Shown: positions 31,326 to 41,013 of the stretch, piece by piece | Layout: every line of letters begins with the position of its first letter | How positions within the stretch are numbered: the stretch's first letter is position 1 | Source: Nematostella vectensis | Taxonomy: Eukaryota > Cnidaria > Anthozoa > Actiniaria > Edwardsiidae | Direction: 5' to 3' | Assembly (NCBI RefSeq): GCF_932526225.1 | Contig: NC_064040.1 | Location: 2,705,894-2,765,893 of the forward strand | DNA length: 60,000 bases | Program-made: the position numbers and the translations under genes | The notes under the pieces: model-generated | The model's input: only the letters and a program-made list of their open reading frames with translations | Databases searched by the model: none | What the model was told of the DNA's origin: nothing

Positions 31326-31465
31326 TAAGTAAACAAATAGAACTAGCGACTAACAAAGGCGACGAAAACAAACACAATTAGATGACAGCAGCTTTAATCG
31401 TTGTGAATATAGGAATCTAATAATAAGTGGTACTGTCTTTCTACTCATTCATACAGCCATTACAG

Positions 31466-33048
31466 TCATGTGGGGCATTGAAGGTGCGCCATCTTTGAAG
31501 CTCTCATAAGGGAGACCTCTGTGGAATAGTCAAAGACTATGTTGGGCTTGGCAATTTTGTTCAATCTATTCAGGGAAATTATTGAATCAATCACAACAAA
31601 TTTAGTGACAATTCTTGCATTGTCATTTGCTTTCTCTATTATCTTAGCAAGAAGGGAGTTTGGATGTAGCGGACCTTTATCGACTACATTGATCTTTACA
31701 GAAACATAATCATTTTCTTGAAAGTTTAGCTTTCTTGGTAGTGTTTCCTTCATTTTCCGATTATAACCTGCCTGGTTTTCAAACACTTGGTCATTTTCAC
31801 GTTTTCGTTTTTGTGCTCTTGTCTCAATGATGATTCCACTTTCATCTTCTTCCACATTTTGATCATGGCTTTCTATGGTGCTGACTGTCATGGTAGTTGT
31901 TTTTGATGTCGCTGCCCTTTCAGGGACTGTCTCGCTCTTTCTTTTTCGTTTTTGGGCTCTTGTCTTAACAGTAGCCAGCTCTTCTTCTTCTGTATTTCTC
32001 ACGGATTCGACTTTATGATCGTTGTTTCCTTCTTCTTGAACGGTGCTTAGGATACCGTTGGGGTCAATGCCTTCTCTTTATGGGGGAAGATGCCAAAAAC
32101 AACTTCGTAGGGCGATTTGCCAATTGCTCGATTAAGAGTGATATTTTTTTTGTAGGCCGCCTCATTCAGAATTTTGCACCAATCATTTGATGCTAATCCC
32201 TTCTCTTTAATGAGGCTCAACAAATTCTCCTTTACTAGTCGGTTTGCCCTCTCGACAAGTCCCTGAGCAGAAGGGTTTTTTGGAGCGCCTCGGGCTTGTT
32301 GTATGTTGAACTTTGCGCAAAGTCATCAACGCTCCCTTTAAACTCTCCCCCCCCTGTCTGTGTGCAATTTGCATGGGAACCCGAACTGCCAAAACAAGGG
32401 CTCGATGGTTTGGGCGACTTCAAGACTTTCCTTTTTTTTCAGTGGAAGTAGCCATGAGTACTTGGAAAAATGATCTTCAACATGAAGAGCCCATAAATGC
32501 CTCCGTCCACAATTGCAGGGTATCTTACGAAAATCAATTAAATCCATTTCCAGGTGGCTCAAAAATCTATCTGCCTGAATAGGTTTTGTCACCGGCTTCT
32601 TGCAATAGTTGGTGAGGCTGGCTTGTTCTTGATGCAATTTGCATATGGAGGTAAATAATGTTATGATTTGTTTAGGTAGGTTACTATAATTCTCACTGAG
32701 ATACTTGGCAGTTTTATTCTTCCCTCGGTGGCAGATTGCTTTGTGAGCTTGCGAGAGGACATCGTGGATGGTCGATTTATGTACAACGTACTTTCCCTTG
32801 GCATCAATGACTCTTCCTTCCTCGTCAACGTTCCACTTATTGCGAATGATTTTCAACTTATCATTGTCCGACAGTGCGATGTCTTTCTTCTCTTCTGGCG
32901 TCGTACATTTCAGCCATTGCTTGGCCTTCTCGTAAAATTCGTCACAGATGTATAATGTTGTGTTGCTTTTGCTAGACTTACTTTTTTCCTTTAATTCTTC
33001 TAATTTCGAGTAGAAATCGTCTGCATCGACACAGACGCTAGCAGCCAT
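31466..33048 (-). pseudogene. Ginger integrase-type transposase (two or more frameshifts)
   Basis: Starts MAASVCVDADDFYSKLEELK at 33048. An H2C2-like zinc part HKAICHRGKNKTAKYLSENY ... SICKLHQEQ is followed by the rve core with D in LSHLEMDLIDFRK and D in LHTDRGG. In a G-run right after this Asp the frame is lost (about 32345). A second shift near 32305 restores a frame that reads QGLVERANRLVKENLLSLIK (catalytic Glu) and AIGKSPYEVVFGIFPHKEKA to a stop near 32054. A third piece (32002-31466) reads TRAQKRKRKSE twice, then NQAGYNRKMKETLPRKLNFQ, ENDYVSVKINVVDKGPLHPN, the C-terminal DNA-binding part. It resembles the SCAND3/KRBA2-related integrases. Frame breaks in homopolymers could be decay or assembly errors. 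Confidence 0.72.
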
Positions 33049-33119
33049 TGCTAACCAAACACGCTTTGGTGACTGCGCTTGCGTGGAGTTTTGTATTGTT
33101 GTTCATTTCCCAAGAGGCG

Positions 33120-33430
33120 CCACAGTTATAAAATTAGTTTCTAAACCGTGAAAAAAAAGGTAAGATAGAATTTATAACAGTAGGCAGGCAGGTAGGTAAG
33201 GAATAGAGGAAAAGGAAAAAGCAGGAAAGGAATGAGAGTGAAAAGGAAAGGAATTGGAGAAAGGAGGAAAGGGACGAGAGATAGTGGAAAGGAGCGAGTA
33301 GAAACAAACTGGAATAAGACTTTTTGACCCCCGAAAAATACCTAGCCCCATTTTTTTTAAATGAGACCCCAAAAAGGGAAAATCCCTTTTTAGAATCATT
33401 GACATATTCAACCATATTATTTTAGACTAG
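33120..33430. other. Purine-rich 5' region of the Ginger element
   Basis: About 300 bp between the integrase start and the right TIR. It holds a strongly purine-biased tract (GGCAGGCAGGTAGG, then GGAAAAGGAAAAAGCAGG ...) and no gene. Confidence 0.5.
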
Positions 33431-33518
33431 TCCAATTTCATTTTGGACTGGTTTGGTTTCATTTTGGACTAGTCCATTTTTATTTTGGATTAACATTCAT
33501 TTTCGACTACAACAGATA

Positions 33519-34142
33519 CAATTCGCCAATGAGGAAGTTGAGATCTGAGATGCTGGCAGAGTTTAAGTATTTTCTGAGGGATCCAACTGACAAGGGGAAG
33601 GACAGAGTAAAATCAACACCATCAAGCAATGTAATGGAAGCAAATACTGACTCTTTTCTGAGGCAATGGGAAAGTGTTGAGTATGAAGGTGAACAGATTG
33701 TTCCGGAGAAAGGTATAGCTGAGATTAACAAATTGCTGGCTCATATCAGAAAAGGTTGCTTATCTGGCATTCCTCCTTCAGGTGGCACCAATCGTAATGA
33801 AGGTATACACAGAGTACTCAACAAAACACTGAAAAGATCGAGACTTGGCCTACAGTATGCTTTGGCATTGCTTGCGGTGTTTTTCTATATTTGGAATGAG
33901 GAGAAACTGTCTATGACAAACAAAAAGAGAAAGATCAGGGTTACTCCCCCAGTTGAAACACACTTTAATGATACAACATATTGCAATGGAACAGAACATC
34001 ATGCAATTTACAACCAATATTTGAGGGATGTTCTTTCAATTGAGGATGCAGCTTTGTGATGTGTTGAAGATGTGTTAAATAGACTGCAGGAATCCTATAA
34101 TACAAATTGTGATAACCTTTCAGAAGATGAAGAATTAGATAG
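33519..34142 (+). pseudogene. Transposase, middle piece
   Basis: Continues the 5' piece after the Ginger insertion: YNSPMRKLRSEMLAEFKYFL, then NVMEANTDSFLRQWESVEYE, LLAHIRKGCLSGIPPSGGTN, RNEGIHRVLNKTLKRSRLGL and LALLAVFFYIWNEEKLSM. An in-frame TGA at 34057-34059 is followed by more open sequence (CVEDVLNRLQESYNTN). The GTNRNE-x-x-HR-x-LNKTLK part is probably the region with the last catalytic acid of the DDE core. Confidence 0.6.
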
Positions 34143-34144
34143 AA

Positions 34145-35452
34145 GTGAAGATGTCAAAGATTTTTGAGGAGCATGAATTCAGTGTCGGTGATGCTGGGAA
34201 GGAGTTTATTTGTGCTACATCGAAGGCATATGAAGAATTAATAAGAAATGTTGTTGATCAGTCTCAGGGGAGTTATGGAAAGCTCAAACCAAGCATTGCT
34301 ATGTTTGAGAGTAGCATGTTGGGTCTAGTCAGTTCCAGTTTGCCTGGTAAATATAACTCCTCAGCTCTAGATGATATACTTGCAAACTTTGCAATGACTA
34401 GAGACCCAGTCCCTGGTATTGGAAATTGTTTCTACAATACAGTGTCGCATGGCCTTATCACGACAGTCTTCCCAAATATAACTTCCTCGTCTGATATTGG
34501 GAAGCACCTGTCTTCTCTAGGGTTACATGGTGAACAAGGCATGTACGATATGGCATTCAAGTTGAGGTTACTCAATGTTAATGAGTGGCTAAATGACCTA
34601 GAACCATACAGGCTATTTCTGCTAAACGGAGAATCGCTAGAAGATCAAGCAAATGCCTTTTTAAATGATGGATATTTCAATGCAGCTATTGGAAATATCA
34701 TGGTTCCAGGAATGGCAAATATTTTGAAAATGCCAATAGTGTTATTGTCCCAAATGCAAAATTTCCCTGTGGTCCCTGTTTCACCAACTAAAGGTACAGT
34801 GATAAGTACACCACTCTATCTAGCCTTCGACCAATCTGGTCTTGGCCATTATGATGCTATTGCTATGCGGTCTGAACAACCTGAGACAGATGAAAGCAAG
34901 TTTGACAATTCTGCATCGCAAAAGGCCAATGGGGCCAATAGTGCTGGGAGCTGCAGATGCGGCCAAGGAGCTAAGAAAAAGGAGAAGGATTTAAGGTCAT
35001 GTCACAGCTTTAAATCAAGGTGCAAATGCTTTCAGAGTGTTAAGCGGTATTCTGACTGTGACTGTTTAGGTTGCGAGAACCCTTATGGGAAAAAAATGCA
35101 AAGGGACCATTCCAAGGTCACGCTTACAAGAAAAAGAATGGCAACAAGGATGACAACCGAAATGGTGGCAGGAAAGAAGTTTGCACAAAAACTTGATGGC
35201 ACGGGCAATATTGCTCATGGCTGGACCTTGTTTGAGGAACTAATAGTTATCCAGATCCTCCAAATGCAGCTGGCAAAGGGAGGTATAGATATTGATTGCA
35301 TTTATCAACACTTCTTACAACTGGTGAGTTGTAATGTTAATCCTAAATCTATTGCACAAATATCAAGTAAAGTGATGTCACTTATCAGTGATGATAGAGT
35401 TTTTAGAACTAAACTGAAAGAACAGGCCCGCATGAATTGGTTTGGTCATTAG
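34145..35452 (+). CDS. Transposase C-terminal piece: OTU-like protease plus CXC module
   Basis: A 435-codon frame, reached from the previous piece by a frameshift. Residues about 83-245 form an OTU-like cysteine protease domain: PVPGIGNCFYNTVSHGL (Cys nucleophile in GNCF; the usual D before G is not present), a variable helical part, and ILKMPIVLLSQMQNFPV followed by LAFDQSGLGHYDAIA (His in GHYDA). Next, residues about 268-325 show CRCGQGAKKKE ... SRCKCF ... YSDCDCLGCENPYGKK, a tesmin/TSO1-like CXC zinc module, known to be fused to KDZ-type transposases. The last part is helical with no known domain. Whether it is a separate protein or the C-terminal half of one polyprotein is unclear. Confidence 0.62.
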   Translation: MKMSKIFEEHEFSVGDAGKEFICATSKAYEELIRNVVDQSQGSYGKLKPSIAMFESSMLGLVSSSLPGKYNSSALDDILANFAMTRDPVPGIGNCFYNTVSHGLITTVFPNITSSSDIGKHLSSLGLHGEQGMYDMAFKLRLLNVNEWLNDLEPYRLFLLNGESLEDQANAFLNDGYFNAAIGNIMVPGMANILKMPIVLLSQMQNFPVVPVSPTKGTVISTPLYLAFDQSGLGHYDAIAMRSEQPETDESKFDNSASQKANGANSAGSCRCGQGAKKKEKDLRSCHSFKSRCKCFQSVKRYSDCDCLGCENPYGKKMQRDHSKVTLTRKRMATRMTTEMVAGKKFAQKLDGTGNIAHGWTLFEELIVIQILQMQLAKGGIDIDCIYQHFLQLVSCNVNPKSIAQISSKVMSLISDDRVFRTKLKEQARMNWFGH

Positions 35453-36239
35453 ATCTAGCAAATTTGTGTATAATTGTGAACATTTGATAATGTCTGTCAA
35501 ACTATGCAGGAACACTGCCAGATTTATGTTATTAGTATAATATATGGAGGCAAGCCACAATCAGATCCATTTAGCAAAAATAACATGTATAAGCTTACAA
35601 TACATGTATATCCTGTATATGCTTTTTATGTTTAATTTAATAGGGATGTTCAAATTTCAGTTACTGTTCTTTATTGTAACAAACTAAATTTCTAGTCTAA
35701 ATTGAATAATGTAAGTCTTCTGATTATATTATTATTACCAGAACATATTTTGACATTCCATTAACTTGGTTAATATGTGTTAAATGCAAGTTACAGTTTA
35801 TTATTACATTGATTTCAAAAAAGGCAAGTTACAAGTTTTTGCTTAGTCTATTAAAGATACCTAGTGCCAACAAATGTTGTTCTAAGGCATTTTCTGAAAA
35901 GAGAATAAAAGGTGGTAGTTTAAGAATATGGACTAGCTTTGATTCCCTGATGAACATAGACTTTGTGTTTCCACCTCGATTGGTCAAAGCGACTATTGAA
36001 ATTGGATGAGCTAATCGTAACAGTGAAACTGGACCACTGGACTTAGCACCGAATTCTTGAAATGGCTTCCCAGTCGCACGTAACATCCGCATCACGTCGG
36101 GTACGAAATTTTATACCCGATAAAACACTGCTACTACTGCTCGTGTTTTAAATAGTACATCGATACTAAGTGAAGGAAAATTTCTTGCTGAACATTCTAT
36201 TTATTGTGTATGAGCCTTACAAACGGAAGCCATCAGCGG
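35453..36239. other. 3' untranslated part of the OTU/CXC transposon
   Basis: AT-rich, between the transposase stop and the right TIR. The small frame at 35809-36009 has no recognisable domain. Confidence 0.4.
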
Positions 36240-36625
36240 AAAATAAAGAAAACCACGGATTATGCCTGGCACAACGCAAAAGCGATAATTGCTGATAAGA
36301 GTTGCCGCAGAGTGGTCGCTGTCCTGGGAAATCTTTACATAAAATCTACAGTAGATATCTTAAAGCGCAGCTGAAAATATCTGTAATTTGGGCCGTGTCG
36401 CGTATTGTCCCGAAATAAACATAATCATTCCACCATGAGTCGCCCTGAACTCGCTCGCATCCTTTCAGTGAGCCAGGATCTTATTACCGCAAGTGCCCGA
36501 TGCCTTCAGTATGGTTGATCATACTAATCAATGTCATTATAACAGTTAATAAATGGGACAGTTTTCCTTGGAAAAGGGGTTTACCCCTCGGAACCAGGTA
36601 TGATAGAGAATTAGACCTTATGTGA
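36240..36625 (-). repeat. Right long TIR of the OTU/CXC transposon
   Basis: Inverted copy of about 29280-29690. On + it reads AACCACGGATTATGCCTGGC ... ATTTGGGCCGTGTCGCGTAT ... CAGTGAGCCAGGATC ... TCATACTAATCAATGTCATT ... ATTAGACCTTATG. Confidence 0.8.
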
Positions 36626-36682
36626 TAATAGATAATAAAGCGCTTTTGACCTTTCAAACGACGCGCTATGTAACCGCCGCCG

Positions 36683-37582
36683 CCTGGTTAGACGTGTAGC
36701 CGCTGACTCGCGAAATCCTCTCGTAGCGTCTACTCAACGGCGGCGATAATCGTGTTCCGTGACGTCACGGCTTTCACAGGAAAACCTATAATAGTCTCTG
36801 ATTGGCCACTGACTTAGTAGCTTTATCTTGGATATTTTGATTGGCCCAGATCAGAAGTTGAAATTAAGGTTCCCGCTGTTTACGATGTGAGTTTATCGAG
36901 CGGTTCAAATATGGAGAAAAACACTACGACTCTCCCACCTAATCGCGATAAATCTGTCCTAAGTTCAGCCTTAGACATGTGTCAACGTTATTTGGGATAG
37001 AGAAACCACACAAAAAACAAGAGAAGGCTTTCTCTGCTTTTCTGAACGATGATGTCGATGTCTTTCTACGGAAAGTCTTTCATTTACCAAGCAATTTCGT
37101 TATTTTAGTTATTTTCCAAAGTTCTATCCAAAATGGCTAGGTTTTTACCAAATTTTTCCTTTTAAGCTGCAGATCACGGCAATCCTGAATATGTATGCGC
37201 TTGTGTTGTGTACACTGAAATCTAAAAGCTCAAGTTCACATCGAACGCTGAATGTCGATTAGCGCTTGCTATCCATTAGATACCGTTCGTAATCTTTCTC
37301 AATTACCCTCTTACAAAGAATGCAAGTATACATTAGCAGAATTAAAACGAAGGAATGTGCACGTGGAAAGTAGCAGCATTAGAGGGCGATGTTGGAATGT
37401 TTGTTTTGCAGGACGAAACCTGAACGTGTTTGCGCGCTGAATAAGAGAAAAGCCATTCATAGATGTCAAAATTAATCTATTCAAATTTATTACAATGGCG
37501 TCACGGAACACGATTATCGCCGGTGTTGCGTAGACGCTACGAGAGGATTCCGCGAGTCAGCGGCTACACGTAGGCTACCACC
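36683..37582. mobile_element. Non-autonomous TIR element, about 0.9 kb
   Basis: The left arm, about 36683-36768 (CGTGTAGCCGCTGACTCGCG, ATCCTCTCGTAGCGTCTAC, GGCGATAATCGTGTTCCGTG), matches the reverse complement of about 37490-37582 with few changes. The interior is AT-rich without a transposase. It lies just outside the long-TIR transposon. The target duplication was not determined. Confidence 0.7.
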
Positions 37583-38293
37583 TGGTAAATAAGTAACACC
37601 ACCCCGAGCGGCGCTTTTTTTTTTTCCTTCCCCATTATAAAATAACAGAGTAGGAAAGACAAGTTACTAGGGACAGTGATGATGGATCCGACCTTGTCAA
37701 AACAAATCCAACTGGGACCAACCTCAGCTGGGACTGCTTTGGACGTTGGAAATGTACACAAAAGCGGCAGAGAATCTATTTGATAAAATGCTTTAGCTGA
37801 CTTTTACGGGGCTTTCCTGTTAAATTTTATTGAAGGCAAGAATGAAGCTTCGAATTTAACTATAAAATCAGTCTGATCTCTGTGTTGCATTCGTTTATGG
37901 CACACGGTGTCGCAACGTGAGTTCGCCGAAGTCCGGTCAATGAATTTGCTGGAGAAACGATAATTTTTGTGTTCCTGCACTTGCAACACATGTATTGAAA
38001 TGAAAGCCATTGTGATCTCAATCAATTTCCTCTAATAATCTCAGCAAGCATTTTTGCTTTTGGAGCTGAACTCAAGCTTAGTTTAACATCAATAATAGGA
38101 CACAAAGGACTATTTATCGTTTTATAGCCCTCCGGAATTATATGAAATTTGCTATCTAAAATTTGTACTCAGGGAGTAAGAAACTTTATTTTAGCTAGCT
38201 GAGAGACATAATTGACTCATTTTTAGTGAATGAAGATAAAACGTATTTCAGAGCTCTACAGTTTGTTTTCTGTTTAGAATGTCATTAGAGCGG
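37583..38293. other. Stretch without a recognised feature
   Basis: AT-rich, putatively intronic. No supported exon, RNA gene or inverted repeat was seen. Confidence 0.35.
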
Positions 38294-38378
38294 TACCCTG
38301 GGTACCAGAGGCTCCGAGCTTCGCGGCGAAAAAGATTTGTTGTCACCGCGAAGCTTGGAGCCTCTGGTACCCAGGGTA
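38294..38378. mobile_element. Hairpin MITE (TACCCTGG...CCAGGGTA), copy 1
   Basis: An 85-bp near-perfect hairpin: TACCCTGGGTACCAGAGGCT CCGAGCTTCGCGG pairs with CCGCGAAGCTTGGAGCCTCT GGTACCCAGGGTA around a loop of about 19 bases. The flanks TTAGAGCGG and TTGGAGCGA may be a decayed 9-bp duplication. It shares its ends with the copy at 47000. Confidence 0.6.
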
Positions 38379-38879
38379 TTGGAGCGAAAGTAAATATGCC
38401 AAAGTTGTTAGCGATACGGATCGATTTTCAGTCTTTGCCGTTTGCCGCTCCTCTCTTCTCCCGGACTCCACGCTCTTTCCATACTTGAGAATTAAACTTT
38501 TGTTTTAACAAAACTAATAATCATCGAAAAACTTTGCCGAATTTATGACACGCACCGCATCCGTATAAGAATTGTTGGTTTCACGATGATGACGTTAATC
38601 TGTTGGACGTTTATCAAATGGCAAAAGCGCTGTCCAATGTGTTACTCCTGAATGGCGTTTTTCGCACGTATTTCCTATGAGGGGATTCCGACCCACCCTT
38701 TCAACTTTTAGCTTAATTAACTTTTTAATTGATCAGCAAGGAGTATAAAGGCCACAACGACTTACAAAATCGCGTACTGCAAAAGGAGACTATATACCAT
38801 GAAACGGTCACAAATATACGGATTGTGATTGGCTCTTATAGACAGTGTATCAAGTGTATGTTGCAACAACCGTGTGTAT

Positions 38880-39150
38880 TGGAGGGGGGGTAGGGGGGGG
38901 TATACAGCCCGCCACCACTATAGTTGTGGGGGGGGGGGGGTATCATCCTCTACTAGCAACCTATTTTAAAAGTCGGGTCCCTAGCTTTGGATGGTTCCTC
39001 GTCACCATGTGGGGTAGGGGGAGGTGTTTCTACCACCACCACCAAGTGGTGTGTGTGTGTGGGGGGGGGGGGGGGGGGGGTATCACCCGCCACCCATCAA
39101 CCATTTTTTAAAAGTCGGGTCCCTAGTTTGGAGAATTGTTTTGACCTCGT
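38880..39150. repeat. Duplicated poly-G-headed segment
   Basis: Two copies of a segment that begins with a long G-run then TATCA(T/C)CC, a variable part, TTTTAAAAGTCGGGTCCCTAG and TTTGGA. The second copy starts after GTGTGTGTGTG. A weaker third head lies at 38882. The G-runs are likely length-unstable. Confidence 0.6.
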
Positions 39151-40005
39151 CCCTAAATAGAAAAAGTTTAATAAATTCAAAACATTTTTCTTTGATGTGT
39201 TGCGTCATGGCTGCGTCCACCTCAGTTAAAAATTTGTAAATTGTATTGATGTCGCTACTGCGCACGCCTGAGAAACTGTAACGAGCTTTGTCAAAACTCT
39301 CGTAGAATACCTTTTCGTCAATAATTTCTATATAAAGAATAATATAAAATCATTAACAAAGTATGATAATAAATACCAAACACAAGTAGCACAAGAGCAT
39401 TTCCAATGGTTTGCACAAAGGCAAATTTTTACACAAACTTTCATGAAAAATGTAAGGATCCCAAGAGGGGGAAATGGTACTCCGACGAAAACAGATGGGG
39501 GTAATCGGCGGCAAAATCAATTTTAACCTTGAGGGTTAGCACTTTGGGCGTGGTCTACAGAAATTCTTACCCCAAAGATATAGCAAATTGGGTTTGATCG
39601 AAGGAACTCTATGAGATGGCAGAATGGGGAGAACCGTTTAACACACCCTTAGGAACAGCAGTCGGTCGAAATTTATACCCTAAGAGATAGCAGAATTAGA
39701 AAAATACTTAAAAAGCCCCCGGGGGATAGCAGTTTGTCGAAATTTTATACTCTAAAAGATGGGAGGATCACCCCAGTCTACGTTTCTGGAGTGCCCCCCC
39801 CCCCCCTCCCCGGGAGTAAGGATAGCTGACTGGATAGTGGTATTAACCCTTGGAATTGCCCCCTGGGAACGCTATTTTCCGTAAAGGAATAACAAGGATT
39901 TTCTGTTGTGTAGTTGTTGAATTGTTTTTGCAAACAATTGCGCGTTATTTAACAGTTACGCATCGAGGCATTCTATTTATTGCTGTTGATGCTTTTGCCC
40001 AATAG
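39151..40005. other. Intron upstream of the PAN exon
   Basis: Contains a piece of the dispersed repeat (TTCTTTGATGTGTTGCGTC at 39187) and a C-run near 39796. It ends with the acceptor TTTTGCCCAATAG. Confidence 0.4.
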
Positions 40006-40283
40006 CACTGTCATCAGTGCCACCATGCCGAATGCTGCGCAGAAATGATTGCATCCCAAACATGTCGCTGAACACCAGCGAAAGAATTGTCGCTAAGGAG
40101 GTCCCCACTCAAAGGGAGGATTCCTGCATGACGGAATGTTACCACGAGGCGCTGTGTATGTCATACAACGAAGGCCCGGTATCAGATGACGGACTGACAT
40201 TACCATGCGAGCTGAACGCTGTTGATCACGTGGTTGAAGACAAGTTGGTTCCCAGAGCTGGCTACAGATACTGCAGCTTTATG
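40006..40283 (+). CDS. PAN/Apple-F5/8C secreted protein, PAN/Apple exon
   Basis: Acceptor GCCCAATAG before 40006; donor ATG/GTGAGC after 40283. It is open throughout in one frame and encodes a Cys-rich PAN/Apple-like fold: PPCRMLRRNDCIPNM, EDSCMTECYHEALCMSYNEG, TLPCELNAVDHVVED, GYRYCSFM. The pattern of C in DSC-x3-C-x4-C-x-SYN and the terminal YRYC are typical of PAN domains in cnidarian secreted proteins, which bind protein or carbohydrate. It is entered with a two-base partial codon (phase compatible with 13287) and left in phase 0. Confidence 0.75.
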
Positions 40284-40958
40284 GTGAGCTTAATAAAATA
40301 TGCGATGAACCACTCCTTTGTTGTTAATTTTGAAAATACAACGGTTTATTTGATAGAAAGCTTCTTTTGATCGACGTTAGAAGTGTTTTTATTAACCATA
40401 TGCGATTGAAAGTATCCCCCGCTCGGATTTGCCGATAAGAATGCATGACTTGTGTGTTTTATGTTGTGTATGTGTCCGTATTAGACGGGGGCATGACATG
40501 AAGGCGAGGCTGGTCTCCTTTGAATGAAAGGTCTATCGAATGGCCATCCATTCCAAAAATTAGAATTCTTTACTACTTTTTTTTTACTACTTTTATATTG
40601 CCCTTCTCGCTCTAGGCCATGAAAGACATCGAGAAGATGTTGCAATAGGCTGGGCACAGGGAGGGCCATCTAACCCCCTCCCCCCATCTCTTCGGACATA
40701 TAAAGTATATAGTGCGAATAGGTTAGATATTTCTTATAGGTTGGTCTGGTGAGTGCTTGGATAGAACCTGTGTATATCCAACCCATTTCGTCTTTATGAC
40801 TACCTAATATTTGTCTAGAGCCTGTGTATATCCAACCCATTGCTGCTTTATGACTACCTAATATTAGTCTTTAGAACCCGTATATGTCCAAGCCGTGGTT
40901 GCTTTATAGCTGCTTTATATTTGTATAGAACCCGTGTATATCCAACCCATGCCAAGAG
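40284..40958 (+). other. Intron between the PAN and linker exons
   Basis: Contains a local repeat of about 70 bp: (G/C)TAT(A/G)T(A/C)CAA(C/G)CC(C/A)(A/G)T(T/G) with TGACTACCTAATAT and TTTAGAACC-type words, four times between 40760 and 40955. The acceptor site lies within the last copy. Confidence 0.45.
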
Positions 40959-41013
40959 GGCTATAACTGTAAGCCTGACTTCAACAAAGACGACACATAC
41001 TCGTGCATCAAAG
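40959..41013 (+). CDS. PAN/Apple-F5/8C secreted protein, short linker exon
   Basis: An exon of 55 bases after GCCAAGAG, encoding GYNCKPDFNKDDTYSCIK with donor AAAG/GTAAGA. Phase 0 entry and one-base exit fit both neighbours. It looks like a degenerate EGF-like or inter-domain linker with two Cys. The acceptor is weak because it lies inside a local repeat, so the start may be a few bases off. Confidence 0.6.

Larger units (their letters stand above)
30469..33514. mobile_element. Ginger-type DNA transposon inserted in the OTU/CXC transposase
   Basis: Flanked by the perfect 4-bp duplication GATA (30465-30468 and 33515-33518). The ends are inverted: TGTTGCAGTCAATAATAAAT at the left and, reverse-complemented, TGTTGTAGTCGAAAATGAAT at the right, continuing into TGGACTAGTC blocks (TIR about 65 bp). 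It encodes a retroviral-type integrase used as transposase (minus strand). TGT-starting ends, a 4-bp duplication and an integrase-like transposase are the Ginger signature. The left part is filled by a TTAGGG-containing satellite. Length is 3,046 bp. Confidence 0.82.
29280..36625. mobile_element. DNA transposon with long TIRs and OTU/CXC transposase (KDZ-like?)
   Basis: Inverted repeats of about 350-410 bp: the left arm about 29280-29690 matches the reverse complement of about 36240-36625. Shared words include CATAAGGTCTAAT, AATGACATTGATTAGTATGA, GATCCTGGCTCACTGAAAGG, CGACTCATGGTGGAATGATT, ATACGCGACACGGCCCAAAT and GCCAGGCATAATCCGTGGTT. The interior holds a split transposase-like gene (30167-30468 plus 33519-35452), interrupted by the Ginger element. 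The exact tips and target duplication were not fixed. The superfamily is tentative: a DDE core pattern with a CXC module suggests the Kyakuja-Dileera-Zisupton group. Confidence 0.75.
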
